DNA from: Streptomyces griseus subsp. griseus
GTDB lineage: Bacteria > Actinomycetota > Actinomycetes > Streptomycetales > Streptomycetaceae
Assembly: GCF_003610995.1 (NCBI RefSeq)
Contig: NZ_CP032543.1
Span: forward strand, 3,162,001-3,226,000
Direction: 5' to 3'
DNA length: 64,000 bases
Part shown: piece by piece, positions 17,643 to 30,677 of the stretch
Position numbering within the stretch: position 1 is the first letter of the stretch
Layout of the letters: the number at the start of each line of letters is the position of its first letter
The notes under the pieces: model-generated
Database searches by the model: none
The model's input: only the letters and a program-made list of their open reading frames with translations
What the model was told of the DNA's origin: nothing
Translations under genes and position numbers: made by a program

Positions 17643-17741
17643 TTACTTCTTGTTGCGACGCTGAACGCGCGTGCGCTTGAGCAGCTTGCGGTGCTTCTTC
17701 TTGGCCATCCGCTTGCGCCGCTTCTTGATAACAGAGCCCAC
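17643..17741 (-). CDS. Small ribosomal protein bS22 (AURKAIP1/COX24 domain)
   Basis: This 32-residue, highly basic protein starts [20 protein letters not shown] and ends RVQRRNKK. It corresponds to the actinobacterial protein seen as bS22 in mycobacterial ribosomes near the decoding centre. The GTG at 17741 and TAA at 17645-17643 define it. It is flanked by its own hairpin terminator and separated from bdtA by about 150 bases with no other feature. Base composition is lower in GC than its neighbours because of the lysine codons. Confidence 0.92.
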   Translation of the reverse strand: MGSVIKKRRKRMAKKKHRKLLKRTRVQRRNKK

Positions 17742-17893
17742 GACTACCCTCGCTCACTTCATCTTCACTGGTGCGGGGCGTCTGGGCCCACACGACCTAC
17801 GTCGGCCTAGCCTACCCGCCACCGGGTGAGGGACGTAATCCGAGGGCAGACCCCAGGCGTCCGACGGCCTTCCTCGGCGTTCCGAAGGCGGCC

Positions 17894-18106
17894 TCAGGCT
17901 GATTCCACCCCCACAAAGGACTCGCGGAGATACGCGTGAACCGCTTGCTCCGGCACCCGGAAGGACCTGCCCACCCGGATCGCCGGCAGATGACCGCTGT
18001 GCACCAAGCGGTACACGGTCATCTTCGACACTCGCATGACCGAGGCGACTTCCGCCACGGTCAGAAACCTGACCTCGTTGAGAGGCCTCTCGTTGTCAGC
18101 AGCCAT
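17894..18106 (-). CDS. bdtA: Small excisionase-like HTH regulator BdtA
   Basis: The 70-residue protein starts MAADNERPLNEVRFLTVAEV and consists of one MerR/excisionase-type winged helix: VAEVASVMRVSKMTVYRLVH is the helix-turn-helix and LPAIRVGRSFRVPEQAVHAY the wing. It closely resembles the S. coelicolor BldD target bdtA (SCO3328), named from memory. It is about the size of BldC but differs in sequence. ATG 18106 follows CAGGTGGGTC; the open frame upstream has no conserved residues. A BldD-type operator lies 46 bases upstream. Confidence 0.87.
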   Translation of the reverse strand: MAADNERPLNEVRFLTVAEVASVMRVSKMTVYRLVHSGHLPAIRVGRSFRVPEQAVHAYLRESFVGVESA

Positions 18107-18152
18107 GACCCACCTGTACCTTCCGCACCGGACGCGCACCGGCTTCCCCTCC

Positions 18153-18180
18153 GGTGACTCTTCGTCGCTGTGCGCTCACT
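18153..18180 (-). promoter_or_regulatory. BldD-type operator upstream of bdtA
   Basis: Read on the minus strand, AGTGA (18180-18176) and TCACC (18157-18153) are separated by 18 bases, matching the BldD box pattern AGTGA-N-TCACC. BldD with c-di-GMP represses developmental genes during vegetative growth. The site lies 46 bases before the bdtA start. Confidence 0.75.
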
Positions 18181-18235
18181 CCCCAGATTAGGGGCGGGTG
18201 GTGCGAGTGGGGAAGAGGAGGGACGACCAGGCCAC

Positions 18236-19051
18236 TTACGACGACAGGCCCGCCCGGTGGAGCACGTAGCGCGTCAGCGGCCGGTAGTAGTGCGACCGGA
18301 CCCCGTCGTCGAGAGGCACGACGACCGAAACCCGCCCCTCGGCCTCGCCGACGAAGAGCGCGGGATCGTCCGTATCCGCCGGCCCGATCGCCTCGATACC
18401 GAGCTGACCTGCACCGCAGACCCACCCGTGATCCCCGATCACCAGCTCCGGAAGCACCCCGTACCGCTCCGCCGCGTCCTGGAGCGCCATCCGGACCGGC
18501 AGCGGCGAATGCGTATGCGCGCCGGTTTCACCACCCGAGGGCCGCCCCCCGGGCTCGCGGACCAGCGCGACCCCCCGAACGTGGTCGAGACGGTACGTGC
18601 GTACGCCGAACCGGGTCGTCATGTCGATAGATCGCCCCTGCGCGGGGGTGAGGACAGGACATCCCGCCGACGACAAGGCGTCTGCCAGCCCGGCGTAGAA
18701 CCCCAGCAGCCGGTGCGGATGCCCGGTCCCCAGCAGCACCGGGGCCCGCAGCGACGCCGCCCGCCCCAGCCGCTCCGCGAACGCGTCCAACGCCGCCACC
18801 GTGCGCTCCGGATCGATCGCGTCCGGACCCGACACATGCGCGGGGTCGGCCGAGACCCCGCACCGCTCCGCCATCAACCGCAGGACGTCCGGCTCGTCCC
18901 AGGCCCGCTCGGGCGCGAGCCCGAGCATCACCCGCGGATCGCGCGCGGCGAACAGCCGGTAGCTGCGCAGACTGTTCTCGCGCGAGGTGGCCACGGGCCC
19001 GGCCAGCCGGGCCGCCAGCAGATGGGCGCGTAACGCCCCGGTGCTCAACAC
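18236..19051 (-). CDS. Putative phosphatase (streptomycete family)
   Basis: The 271-residue product starts VLSTGALRAHLLAARLAGPV and contains TSRENSLRSYRLFAARDPRV, PVLLGTGHPHRLLGFYAGLA and VLPELVIGDHGWVCGAGQLG. GTGHP and IGDHGWVCG are the most conserved-looking parts and could bind a nucleotide or phosphate. Close homologues are labelled phosphatase in streptomycete genomes, but I see no classical phosphatase motif and treat the label as tentative. GTG 19051 gives the family-like start; the open frame continues upstream without good codons. acuC lies upstream with a gap of about 100 bases. Confidence 0.72.
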   Translation of the reverse strand: MLSTGALRAHLLAARLAGPVATSRENSLRSYRLFAARDPRVMLGLAPERAWDEPDVLRLMAERCGVSADPAHVSGPDAIDPERTVAALDAFAERLGRAASLRAPVLLGTGHPHRLLGFYAGLADALSSAGCPVLTPAQGRSIDMTTRFGVRTYRLDHVRGVALVREPGGRPSGGETGAHTHSPLPVRMALQDAAERYGVLPELVIGDHGWVCGAGQLGIEAIGPADTDDPALFVGEAEGRVSVVVPLDDGVRSHYYRPLTRYVLHRAGLSS

Positions 19052-19153
19052 CCTGGGGATGCTGCCGTACGGGCCCCCTCCGGCGGGCCGGATTCCCCGT
19101 ACGCCCCACCGTTGGCGTAACGCACGGCACAATGCCCACCCGGTACGCCGGAC

Positions 19154-20326
19154 TCAGGCGAGCAGCCCCCGCAGCGGAAAGGCCGCCTTACGGGTGGCGA
19201 TGACGGCCTGGTCCAGCCGGTCCGCCGGGTCGTACCCGTCCTCCCAGGACTGCCAGGAGGGCGTACGCCCGTCGGTCATCCGGCCGGGGCCCAACTGCCG
19301 TGTACGGGCGTAGACAAGATCACGCCACGACGGCGGCACCACGGACTCCGGATCGACGGGCGCGTGCGCGGCGATCCCCACCAGATGCGTCCACGACCGG
19401 GGTACGACGTCCACCACCGCGTACCCGCCCCCGCCGAGCGCCACCCACCGCCCGCCCTCGGCGTACTGGTGGGCCAGCTCGTGACAGGACTCCATCACCG
19501 CCCGCTGCGCGTCCAGCGAGACGGCGAGATGGGCGAGCGGGTCCTCGAAGTGGGTGTCGGCCCCGTGCTGCGTGACGAGCACCTGGGGCCGGAACTCGGC
19601 CAGCAACTCGGGTACGACGGCGTGGAAGGCCCGCAGCCACCCGGCGTCCCCGGTCCCGGCGGGCAGCGCGAGGTTCACCGCGGAACCCTCGCCCGCCCCG
19701 GCCCCGGTCTCCTCCGGCCACCCGGTCTGCGGAAAGAGGGTCCGGGGGTGCTCGTGCAGGGAGATGGTCAGCACCCTCGGGTCCTCCCAGAACGCGGCCT
19801 GCACCCCGTCCCCGTGGTGGACGTCCACATCGACGTACGCGACCCGCTCGGCGCCGAGCTCCAGCAGCCGGGCGATGGCCAGGGCCGGATCGTTGTAGAT
19901 GCAGAACCCGGCGGCCGCGCCCGGCATGGCGTGATGCAGCCCCCCGGTGAAGTTCACGGCGTGCGCGGTCTCCCCCCGCCACACGGCCTCCGCGGCCCCG
20001 ACCGACAGCCCGGCGATCAGCGCGGACGCCTCGTGCATCCCGGTGAACGCCGGATCGTCGACGGTGCCGAGCCCGTAGTCCTGGTCGGCGGCCCGGGGAT
20101 CGGCGGAGGCGGCCCGTACGGCGGACACGTAGTCCTGCCGGTGCACGAGCCGCAGGGTCGAGTCCCCCACGGCCTTCGCCGCCCGCAGATCCACCACCTC
20201 GTCCAGCCCGAACGCCCGCACCAGCCCCATCGTCAGGGCCAGCCGGACCGGGTCCATGGGGTGGCTCTCCCCGAAGTCGTATCCCGTAACTGCGTCATCC
20301 CACATCAGCTGTGTGCGGCCGCTCAT
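19154..20326 (-). CDS. Acetoin utilization protein AcuC-like (histone deacetylase superfamily)
   Basis: A class of zinc deacetylase that acts on acetyl-lysine, for example acetyl-CoA synthetase in Bacillus. The 390-residue product starts MSGRTQLMWDDAVTGYDFGE and contains GGLHHAMPGAAAGFCIYNDP (catalytic His pair), VAYVDVDVHHGDGVQAAFWE (zinc ligands Asp and His), LVTQHGADTHFEDPLAHLAV and GGRWVALGGGGYAVVDVVPR, all of the HDAC fold. Its start region overlaps the end of the MFS gene by 32 bases, indicating co-transcription. There is no acetoin or acs gene in the window, so the substrate is open. Confidence 0.88.
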   Translation of the reverse strand: MSGRTQLMWDDAVTGYDFGESHPMDPVRLALTMGLVRAFGLDEVVDLRAAKAVGDSTLRLVHRQDYVSAVRAASADPRAADQDYGLGTVDDPAFTGMHEASALIAGLSVGAAEAVWRGETAHAVNFTGGLHHAMPGAAAGFCIYNDPALAIARLLELGAERVAYVDVDVHHGDGVQAAFWEDPRVLTISLHEHPRTLFPQTGWPEETGAGAGEGSAVNLALPAGTGDAGWLRAFHAVVPELLAEFRPQVLVTQHGADTHFEDPLAHLAVSLDAQRAVMESCHELAHQYAEGGRWVALGGGGYAVVDVVPRSWTHLVGIAAHAPVDPESVVPPSWRDLVYARTRQLGPGRMTDGRTPSWQSWEDGYDPADRLDQAVIATRKAAFPLRGLLA

Positions 20327-21515
20327 GCCCGCCACCGTATCGGGCGGGCTCCGACGCGAACGAGCGGGCGTACACCAGTGTCGCCAGCACCAGAACCATC
20401 GGTACGAGCATGGCCCCCCGGTAACTCCACGCATCGCCCAGAACCCCGACCAGCGGCGAACCCACCAGGAACCCGACATAGTTGAAGATATTGAGCCGGG
20501 CCACAGCGGCATCGCTGTTCCCCGGGAACAGCCGCCCGGCCGCCGCGAAGGTCTGCGGCACGATCACACAGAGCCCGAGTCCCAGCATGGTGAATCCGGC
20601 CATCCCCACCCAGGCCCCCGGCGCCCCCGCCACCACCGCGAACCCCCCGGCCGCCAGCAGACTCCCGCCCCGCACCACGGCCGCAGCCCCGAACCGCCGC
20701 ACCCCGAGGTCCCCGACGGCCCGCCCCAGCAGCGTCGTCACCATGTAGACGTTGTACGGAAGCGTCGACATCTGCTCCGAGCTGCCGAGCACGTCCTGGA
20801 GGTACTTGGCACTCCAGTTGGAGACGGTCGAGTCACCGATGTACGCGAAACACATCACCAGGCAGAGCGGCAGCAACAGCTTGAAGGAGACAGCCCCACT
20901 CCCCGCCTTCAGGGAGTCGGCACCGCCCGCGTCCGGACTTCTTCCCTCCGTGTACCACCGGCTGCCGAGGAGCGCGGCCGGCAGCAGGACGGCCACCACA
21001 GGCAGGTAGGACGCGAACAGCGACAGATCCCAGCGCGCCCCGACCCACGCCAGCGACGCCCCGGCGATCCCCCCGAGGCTGTACGCGGCGTGGAACCCGA
21101 GCATGATGGAGCGCCCGTACGCCCGCTGAAGGCTGACGCCCATCATGTTCATCGAGGCGTCCAGCGCCCCGACCGCCAGCCCGAAGACCCCGAGCGCCAC
21201 GGCGATGTGCCAGAGCTGGCGCCCGGCGCCCACCCCCAGCAGGGAGAGCAGGACGAGGGGCTGCGCCCACCGCAGGACGACACCGGGCCGCACCCGCGCG
21301 ACCACCTTCTCGGTGAGTACGCTGCCGACGCCCGCCAGGATCGGGACAGCGGCCAGGAAGGCGGGCAGCAGCCCGTCGGATATCCCGTACTGGTCCTGAA
21401 GGGCGGGGATACGTGTCACCAGGAGCGCGAACGCCACCCCCTGGACGCCGAAGCTGAGCGCCAGTGAAGCCCTGCCGTGCCGCAAGCCCCGATCGGTCAT
21501 GCCCGCGTCTGTCAT
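20295..21515 (-). CDS. MFS transporter
   Basis: A 406-residue membrane protein with about twelve hydrophobic segments: SLALSFGVQGVAFALLVTRI, LAGVGSVLTEKVVARVRPGV (the loop with the R-rich motif), VALGVFGLAVGALDASMNMM and SLGGIAGASLAWVGARW among them. The two-halves pattern and SLLGVGAGRQLWHIAVALGV fit the major facilitator superfamily; the substrate is unknown. ATG 21515 gives MTDAGMTDRGLRHGRA. Its 3' end overlaps the acuC start by 32 bases. The upstream gap to the HAD gene is only 42 bases, so the promoter probably lies further upstream or is very short. Confidence 0.87.
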   Translation of the reverse strand: MTDAGMTDRGLRHGRASLALSFGVQGVAFALLVTRIPALQDQYGISDGLLPAFLAAVPILAGVGSVLTEKVVARVRPGVVLRWAQPLVLLSLLGVGAGRQLWHIAVALGVFGLAVGALDASMNMMGVSLQRAYGRSIMLGFHAAYSLGGIAGASLAWVGARWDLSLFASYLPVVAVLLPAALLGSRWYTEGRSPDAGGADSLKAGSGAVSFKLLLPLCLVMCFAYIGDSTVSNWSAKYLQDVLGSSEQMSTLPYNVYMVTTLLGRAVGDLGVRRFGAAAVVRGGSLLAAGGFAVVAGAPGAWVGMAGFTMLGLGLCVIVPQTFAAAGRLFPGNSDAAVARLNIFNYVGFLVGSPLVGVLGDAWSYRGAMLVPMVLVLATLVYARSFASEPARYGGGHERPHTADVG

Positions 21516-21557
21516 GGCCGCGAGCGTAAGCCCAGCATCTACCCATGGGTAGATGGA

Positions 21558-22202
21558 TCAGGCGAGCAGTTCCGGGAGTTGGGCCATGTCCGAGAAGTGA
21601 CCGGTCACCCCGGTGAGCCGGTCGGCGGGCATCATGGACGTGAACCCGTACACGTCCATCCCCGCGGCCCGGGCCGCCTCGACCCCGAGCGGGCTGTCCT
21701 CGATGACGACGCACCGCTCCGGCGCGACGCCCATCCGCTCGGCGGCGTACAGGAACAGGTCCGGCGCCGGCTTGCCCCGCCCGACATCCTCCGAGCTGAA
21801 GATCCACTCCTCCTCGAACCACTGGTCGAGTCCGGTCCTGCGGTGCCCGACCCGGATCTTCTCGTGGCTCCCGGAGGAGGCGACGCAGTAGTCGACCCCG
21901 TCGGCGACGAGCTTGCCGAGCAGCTCCTCGGCCCCGTCCACCGCCACCAACTCCCGCTGGAAAGCGGCAAAGGTGCGGGCGTGGAGGGTGTCCTCGAAGT
22001 CCGCGGGAAGCTTCTCGCCACCCCGTTCCTCGACGAGGTCGTGCACCCGGTGCACGGCGGCCCCCATGTAGTCGCGGAGGGACTCCTCGTACGAGGTGGG
22101 GTGCCCGAGCTCGGTGAGGTAGCCGGCGAGGATGGTGTTGGCGATCGGCTCACTGTCGACGAGCACACCATCGTTGTCGAAGATGACCAGTTCGTAGCGC
22201 AT
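21558..22202 (-). CDS. HAD family hydrolase (beta-phosphoglucomutase-like)
   Basis: The 214-residue product is a standard HAD subfamily IA enzyme. Motif I is LVIFDNDGVLVDSEPIAN (Asp9 and Asp11), the small helical cap contains YMGAAVHRVHDLVEERGGEK, motif II is VDYCVASSGSHEKIRVGHRR, motif III VGRGKPAPDLFLYAAERM and motif IV CVVIEDSPLGVEAARAAGMD. It would dephosphorylate or isomerise sugar phosphates or similar small molecules. The start ATG 22202 follows immediately after the rRNA-side terminator on the other side. It precedes the MFS and acuC genes on the same strand. Confidence 0.9.
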   Translation of the reverse strand: MRYELVIFDNDGVLVDSEPIANTILAGYLTELGHPTSYEESLRDYMGAAVHRVHDLVEERGGEKLPADFEDTLHARTFAAFQRELVAVDGAEELLGKLVADGVDYCVASSGSHEKIRVGHRRTGLDQWFEEEWIFSSEDVGRGKPAPDLFLYAAERMGVAPERCVVIEDSPLGVEAARAAGMDVYGFTSMMPADRLTGVTGHFSDMAQLPELLA

Positions 22203-22231
22203 GGTTCGACCCTAGACGTTCGGAACGCAGA

Positions 22232-22261
22232 AAAGCCCCGCACCATACGGTGCGGGGCTTT
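22232..22261 (-). terminator. Rho-independent terminator of the rRNA operon
   Basis: AAAGCCCCGCACC (22232-22244) and GGTGCGGGGCTTT (22249-22261) form a 13-bp perfect stem with an ATAC loop; A and T runs on both sides allow function in either direction. It follows the 5S gene by 12 bases on the minus strand. Confidence 0.92.
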
Positions 22262-22273
22262 CCCGGAAAAATT

Positions 22274-22392
22274 GTTCGGCGGCGTCCTACTCTCCCACAG
22301 GGTCCCCCCTGCAGTACCATCGGCGCTGAAAGGCTTAGCTTCCGGGTTCGGAATGTAACCGGGCGTTTCCCTAACGCAATGACCACCGAAAC
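22274..22392 (-). rRNA. rrf: 5S ribosomal RNA
   Basis: The minus strand reads GTTTCGGTGGTCATTGCGTT at its 5' end and GAGTAGGACGCCGCCGAAC at its 3' end, the standard streptomycete 5S sequence of about 119 bases. The internal CCGAACCCGGAAGCTAAGCC is the conserved loop. It follows 23S after about 77 bases (22393-22469). Confidence 0.93.
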
Positions 22393-22469
22393 ACTATGAA
22401 ATTAGAACACCGGACAAAAACACGGCCGTTCGTTATTTCAGAACTAACACAGTGGACGCGAGCAACTGA

Positions 22470-27416
<4,947 letters not shown>

Positions 27417-27704
27417 TGTTTACCCGTAATCGGGTGCACACACACGAGAGCGGAACAACCGGTCGGAATAAGACCCGTTGTTCACAGCGTCCTCGCTGTG
27501 TAATTGCCTACCGTCACCGAAGTGAGCCGGTAGGACTTTCAAAGGAACCACCAACCTGCCGAAGCAGGCCGGGGTATCAACATATCTGGCGTTGACTTTT
27601 GGCACGCTGTTGAGTTCTCAAGGAACGGACGCTTCCTTCGGTCCCGTATCACCGGGGCCCTCCGGGCGCTTCCCTTCGTGTTTCTTTGTCTTGCTGTCCT
27701 GCGT

Positions 27705-27720
27705 TTCCGACTCTATCAGA
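27705..27720 (-). promoter_or_regulatory. rRNA promoter -10-type element, copy 1
   Basis: The minus strand reads TCTGATAGAGTCGGAA. It is repeated 101 bases upstream, each time preceded by a similar GACYGGGAATCRG sequence. TAGAGT fits a streptomycete housekeeping -10. The -35 is unclear: the nearest TGAC-type hexamer is about 24 bases away. Confidence 0.6.
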
Positions 27721-27805
27721 CTCTTTCGTGTCCGATTCCCGGTCGAAGCGGGTCAAGCGGGTTGCTTTCCAGGTTCTTCGCTTTCGCGTTTTCCCTTTCC
27801 GGCGA

Positions 27806-27821
27806 TTCCGACTCTATCAGA
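27806..27821 (-). promoter_or_regulatory. rRNA promoter -10-type element, copy 2
   Basis: The same TCTGATAGAGTCGGAA as copy 1, with the same upstream context. Two such copies suggest tandem promoters, as in other Streptomyces rRNA operons. Confidence 0.6.
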
Positions 27822-28098
27822 TCCTCTCGGGCCTGATTCCCAGTCAGCGGGGCTTGTCTTCCCGGCTGTTGGGCCGTTCCGACGAGTGAGACTTTAGCGG
27901 ATTCCTGGCCCCCGACGCTAATCGGGGTGCGTCCCTTCGAACGCGGATTCCTCATTTCGCGAATACGCACGAAAAAGCATGCGACACGAGGTCGCTACTG
28001 GTCGTGGTCACTGCGGAATGGCTGTCCGGGGACCGACCGAGGTCGGCGCTCACGTCGGACAACTCGGAGCACATTACGGTTCCGGTTCGGGTGTGTCA

Positions 28099-28129
28099 AC
28101 CCCCGGCCTGCGGTGCTGCGGCCGGGGGT
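28099..28129 (-). terminator. Hairpin downstream of proC
   Basis: ACCCCCGGCC (28099-28108) pairs with GGCCGGGGGT (28120-28129), a perfect 10-bp stem that can extend inward by two pairs. It lies 23 bases after the proC stop. Confidence 0.75.
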
Positions 28130-28151
28130 CCGGGTGGTGGCTCGGGGACGG

Positions 28152-28961
28152 TCAGCCGTTGCCGGAGGCCAGTTCGCGGCTGCGGTCGCGGGCGGCTTCG
28201 AGGGCGGCGATGAGGGCGGCCCGTACGCCGTGGTTCTCCAGTTCGCGGATGGCGCTGATCGTGGTGCCGGCGGGGCTGGTGACGGCCTCGCGGAGCTTGA
28301 CCGGGTGTTCGCCGCTGTCCCGGAGCATCACGGCCGCCCCGATGGCTGCCTGGACGATGAGGTCGTGGGCCTGGGTACGGGGCAGGCCGAGCAGGATGCC
28401 GGCGTCGGTCATGGCCTCGACCAGGAAGTAGAAGTAGGCGGGGCCCGAGCCGGAGAGGGCGGTGGCCGCGTCCTGCTGGGACTCCGGGACGCGCAGGGTC
28501 TTGCCGACGCCGCCGAAGATCTCCTCGGTGGTGGTGAGGTGTGCGCCGGTGGCGTGGTGGCCCGCCGAGATGACGGACATGCCCTCGTCGACCAGGACCG
28601 GGGTGTTGGGCATGACCCTCACGACCGGGGTGCCCGCGGTGAGGCGGTCCTCGATGAAGGCGGTGGTGATACCGGCGGCGGCGCTGATGACCAGGCGGTC
28701 GGCGCTGACGTGGGGGGCCAGTTCGTCGAGGAGCTTGCCCATGTCCTGCGGCTTCACCGCCAGGATGAGGATGTCCGCGCCCTTGGCCGCCTCGGCGTTG
28801 CTGACCGACTCGACTCCGTACCGCGTGTGCAGTTCCTCGGACCGCTCGCTGCGACGGGTGGTCACCAGGAGGTCGGCCGGTCGCCAGCCCGCCCGGATCA
28901 TGCCGCTGAGGAGGGCCTCGCCGATCTTGCCGGTGCCGAGGACTGCGACTGTCTGGGTCAT
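28152..28961 (-). CDS. proC: Pyrroline-5-carboxylate reductase
   Basis: ProC makes the last step of proline synthesis with NAD(P)H. The 269-residue product starts MTQTVAVLGTGKIGEALLSG with the dinucleotide-binding GxGxxG, then LLVTTRRSERSEELHTRYGV, LILAVKPQDMGKLLDELAPH, VRVMPNTPVLVDEGMSVI and the signature ALSGSGPAYFYFLVEAMTDA. Family length is about 270. ATG 28961 is chosen because the upstream extension (MRGGSHAPDPEPEH) is not conserved in character. It is transcribed away from the rRNA promoter region and ends at a hairpin. Confidence 0.95.
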   Translation of the reverse strand: MTQTVAVLGTGKIGEALLSGMIRAGWRPADLLVTTRRSERSEELHTRYGVESVSNAEAAKGADILILAVKPQDMGKLLDELAPHVSADRLVISAAAGITTAFIEDRLTAGTPVVRVMPNTPVLVDEGMSVISAGHHATGAHLTTTEEIFGGVGKTLRVPESQQDAATALSGSGPAYFYFLVEAMTDAGILLGLPRTQAHDLIVQAAIGAAVMLRDSGEHPVKLREAVTSPAGTTISAIRELENHGVRAALIAALEAARDRSRELASGNG

Positions 28962-29061
28962 GCGTTCACCCTCCGGGCGGTGCTCAGGTTCGGGGTCAGG
29001 GGCGTGGCTGCCGCCCCTCACGTCATCCTCGCACCGGGGCCCCGGGTCATGCGGTGGTGTC

Positions 29062-29865
29062 TCAGGGCGTGCGGCGGCGCAGGGTGATCGCGCCCAGGCA
29101 GAGGACCAGGAGTGCGCTTCCCGCCACCACCGCGATGTCCCGGAGGAAGTCGCCGGTGAGGTCGGGGTGGTGGAGGACCTGGTTCATGCCGTCGACGGCG
29201 TACGACATGGGGAGGACGTTCGAGATCGCCTCCAGGACCGGGTGCATCTGGTCGCGCGGGATGAACAGGCCGCAGAGCAGGAGCTGCGGGAAGATCACCG
29301 CCGGCATGAACTGGACGGCCTGGAACTCGGAGGCGGCGAACGCCGAGACGAACAGGCCCAGCGCCGTGCCGAGCAGGGCGTCGAGAAGTGCGACCAGGAG
29401 CAGCAGCCACGGTGAGCCCATGACGTCCAGGCCGAGCAGCCAGACGGAGACGGCGGTGGCCAGGGCCGACTGGACCACCGCGATCGCGCCGAACGCGAGG
29501 GCGTACCCGGCGATCAGGTCGCCCTTGCCGAGCGGGAGGGCGAGGAGGCGCTCCAGGGTGCCCGAGGTGCGTTCGCGCAGGGTGGCGATCGAGGTCACCA
29601 GGAACATCGTGATCAGCGGGAAGATGCCGAGGAGCGAGGCCCCGATCGAGTCGAACGTGTCGGGGGCGCCGTCGAAGACGTAACGGAGCAGCGTGATCAT
29701 CGCGACCGGGACGATCAGGAGGAGGGCGATCGTGCGCGGGTCGTGGTGGAGCTGGCGCAGGACCCGGGCGGCGGTGGCTGTCGTACGGGAGGGGGTCAGG
29801 GGCCGCCGGCCCGTGGATGGAGCTGTGGCGGTGGTCCCGGTGGGGGGCGCTGTGGGGGTGGTCAT
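29062..29865 (-). CDS. ABC transporter permease (ABC-2 type)
   Basis: The 267-residue product starts MTTPTAPPTGTTATAPSTGR and has six hydrophobic segments, among them TIALLLIVPVAMITLLRYVF, IFPLITMFLVTSIATLRERT, IAGYALAFGAIAVVQSALAT and LLLLVALLDALLGTALGLFV. RERTSGTLERLLALPLGKGD is the typical ABC-2/NodJ loop, and FMPAVIFPQLLLCGLFIPRD the exporter motif. ATG 29865 overlaps the stop of the ATPase gene as ATGA. The pair would export drugs, lipids or polysaccharides; the substrate is unknown. Confidence 0.9.
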   Translation of the reverse strand: MTTPTAPPTGTTATAPSTGRRPLTPSRTTATAARVLRQLHHDPRTIALLLIVPVAMITLLRYVFDGAPDTFDSIGASLLGIFPLITMFLVTSIATLRERTSGTLERLLALPLGKGDLIAGYALAFGAIAVVQSALATAVSVWLLGLDVMGSPWLLLLVALLDALLGTALGLFVSAFAASEFQAVQFMPAVIFPQLLLCGLFIPRDQMHPVLEAISNVLPMSYAVDGMNQVLHHPDLTGDFLRDIAVVAGSALLVLCLGAITLRRRTP

Positions 29866-30665
29866 GGTGTGGGCTCCTCGGGTCGGTTCGCCTCGTCGAC
29901 CAGGTGGAGGAAGGCCTCCTCGACCGTCTCCGTGTCGGTGCGGGTGCGGAGTGCGTCGGGGGTGTCCTCGGCGAGGATGCGGCCCTCGCGCATCAGGAGG
30001 AGGCGGTGGCAGCGTTCGGCCTCGTCCATCACGTGGGACGAGATGAGGAGGGTGGCGCCCCGGTCGGTGGCCAGGCGGTGGAAGAGGTCCCACAGGTCCC
30101 GGCGGAGCACCGGGTCCAGGCCGACCGTCGGTTCGTCCAGGACCAGCAGGTCGGGGGTGGAGAGCAGGGCGACGGCCAGTGAGGCGCGGCCGCGCTGGCC
30201 GCCGGAGAGGGTGGCGGCCAGCGCGTCGGCGTGGCTGGTGAGGTCCACGTCCTCGATGGCGCGTGCCACTGCGGCCCGGCGGGTGTCCCGGTGGGCGCGG
30301 CCGGGGTGCAGGACGGCGGCGAAGTAGTCGAGGTTCTGGCGGACGGTGAGGTCCGTGTAGACGGAGGGCGCCTGGGTGACGTAGCCGATGCGGGCGCGCA
30401 GGGCCGGGGCTCCGGCGGGGTGGCCGAGGACGGTGAGCGTGCCCGTCACCTTGGCCTGGGTGCCGGCGACCGCGCGCATGAGGGTGGTCTTTCCGCAGCC
30501 CGAGGGGCCGAGGAGGCCGGTGATGGTGCCGGGTTCGAGGGTGAAGTCGAGGGCGCGCAGGACGGTGCGGTCGCCTCGTACGACGGTGAGGTGGCGGGCC
30601 TCGACGGTTGGGGGTGGGCGGTCTCCTCCGGGGTTGCCCGGTTCACTCCGTTCGTAATTCATCAT
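29862..30665 (-). CDS. ABC transporter ATP-binding protein
   Basis: The 267-residue ATPase has Walker A GLLGPSGCGKTTLMRAVAG, Q-loop IGYVTQAPSVYTDLTVRQNL, signature ATLSGGQRGRASLAVALLST, Walker B LLVLDEPTVGLDPVLRRDLW and the switch His in LLISSHVMDEAE. It drives the adjacent permease. The start is unusual: ATG 30665 (MMNYERSEPG) sits inside a palindrome, and no ribosome binding site precedes it. The next codon, ATG 30662, is an alternative. The transcript may be leaderless, and the palindrome may be an operator for an unlinked repressor. Confidence 0.9.
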   Translation of the reverse strand: MMNYERSEPGNPGGDRPPPTVEARHLTVVRGDRTVLRALDFTLEPGTITGLLGPSGCGKTTLMRAVAGTQAKVTGTLTVLGHPAGAPALRARIGYVTQAPSVYTDLTVRQNLDYFAAVLHPGRAHRDTRRAAVARAIEDVDLTSHADALAATLSGGQRGRASLAVALLSTPDLLVLDEPTVGLDPVLRRDLWDLFHRLATDRGATLLISSHVMDEAERCHRLLLMREGRILAEDTPDALRTRTDTETVEEAFLHLVDEANRPEEPTP

Positions 30666-30677
30666 GTGATGAATTAC
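30654..30677 (-). promoter_or_regulatory. Palindrome over the ABC-transporter start codon
   Basis: GTAATTCATCA (30654-30664) and TGATGAATTAC (30667-30677) are perfect reverse complements around a two-base centre. The start codon of the ATPase gene is inside the left arm. A 24-bp operator-like element of this kind is typical of a homodimeric TetR/GntR/MarR regulator. It is AT-rich against GC-rich surroundings. Confidence 0.7.

Larger units (their letters stand above)
27417..28098 (-). promoter_or_regulatory. rRNA operon leader and promoter region
   Basis: No gene is present in this 680-base stretch. Near the 16S gene is the streptomycete leader with CCTTGAGAACTCAACAGCGT (complement at about 27606-27625), the boxA/processing area, and a repeat of stems. 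Further upstream are two TAGAGT-type elements, listed separately, embedded in two similar segments of about 38 bases, which I read as tandem promoters. Beyond about 27900 there is no clear feature. Confidence 0.7.

Noticed and set aside
15315..17810. 831-codon plus-strand open frame
   Set aside because: Antisense to the acyltransferase and epimerase genes and the bS22 gene; Arg/Pro/His-rich translation without a domain.
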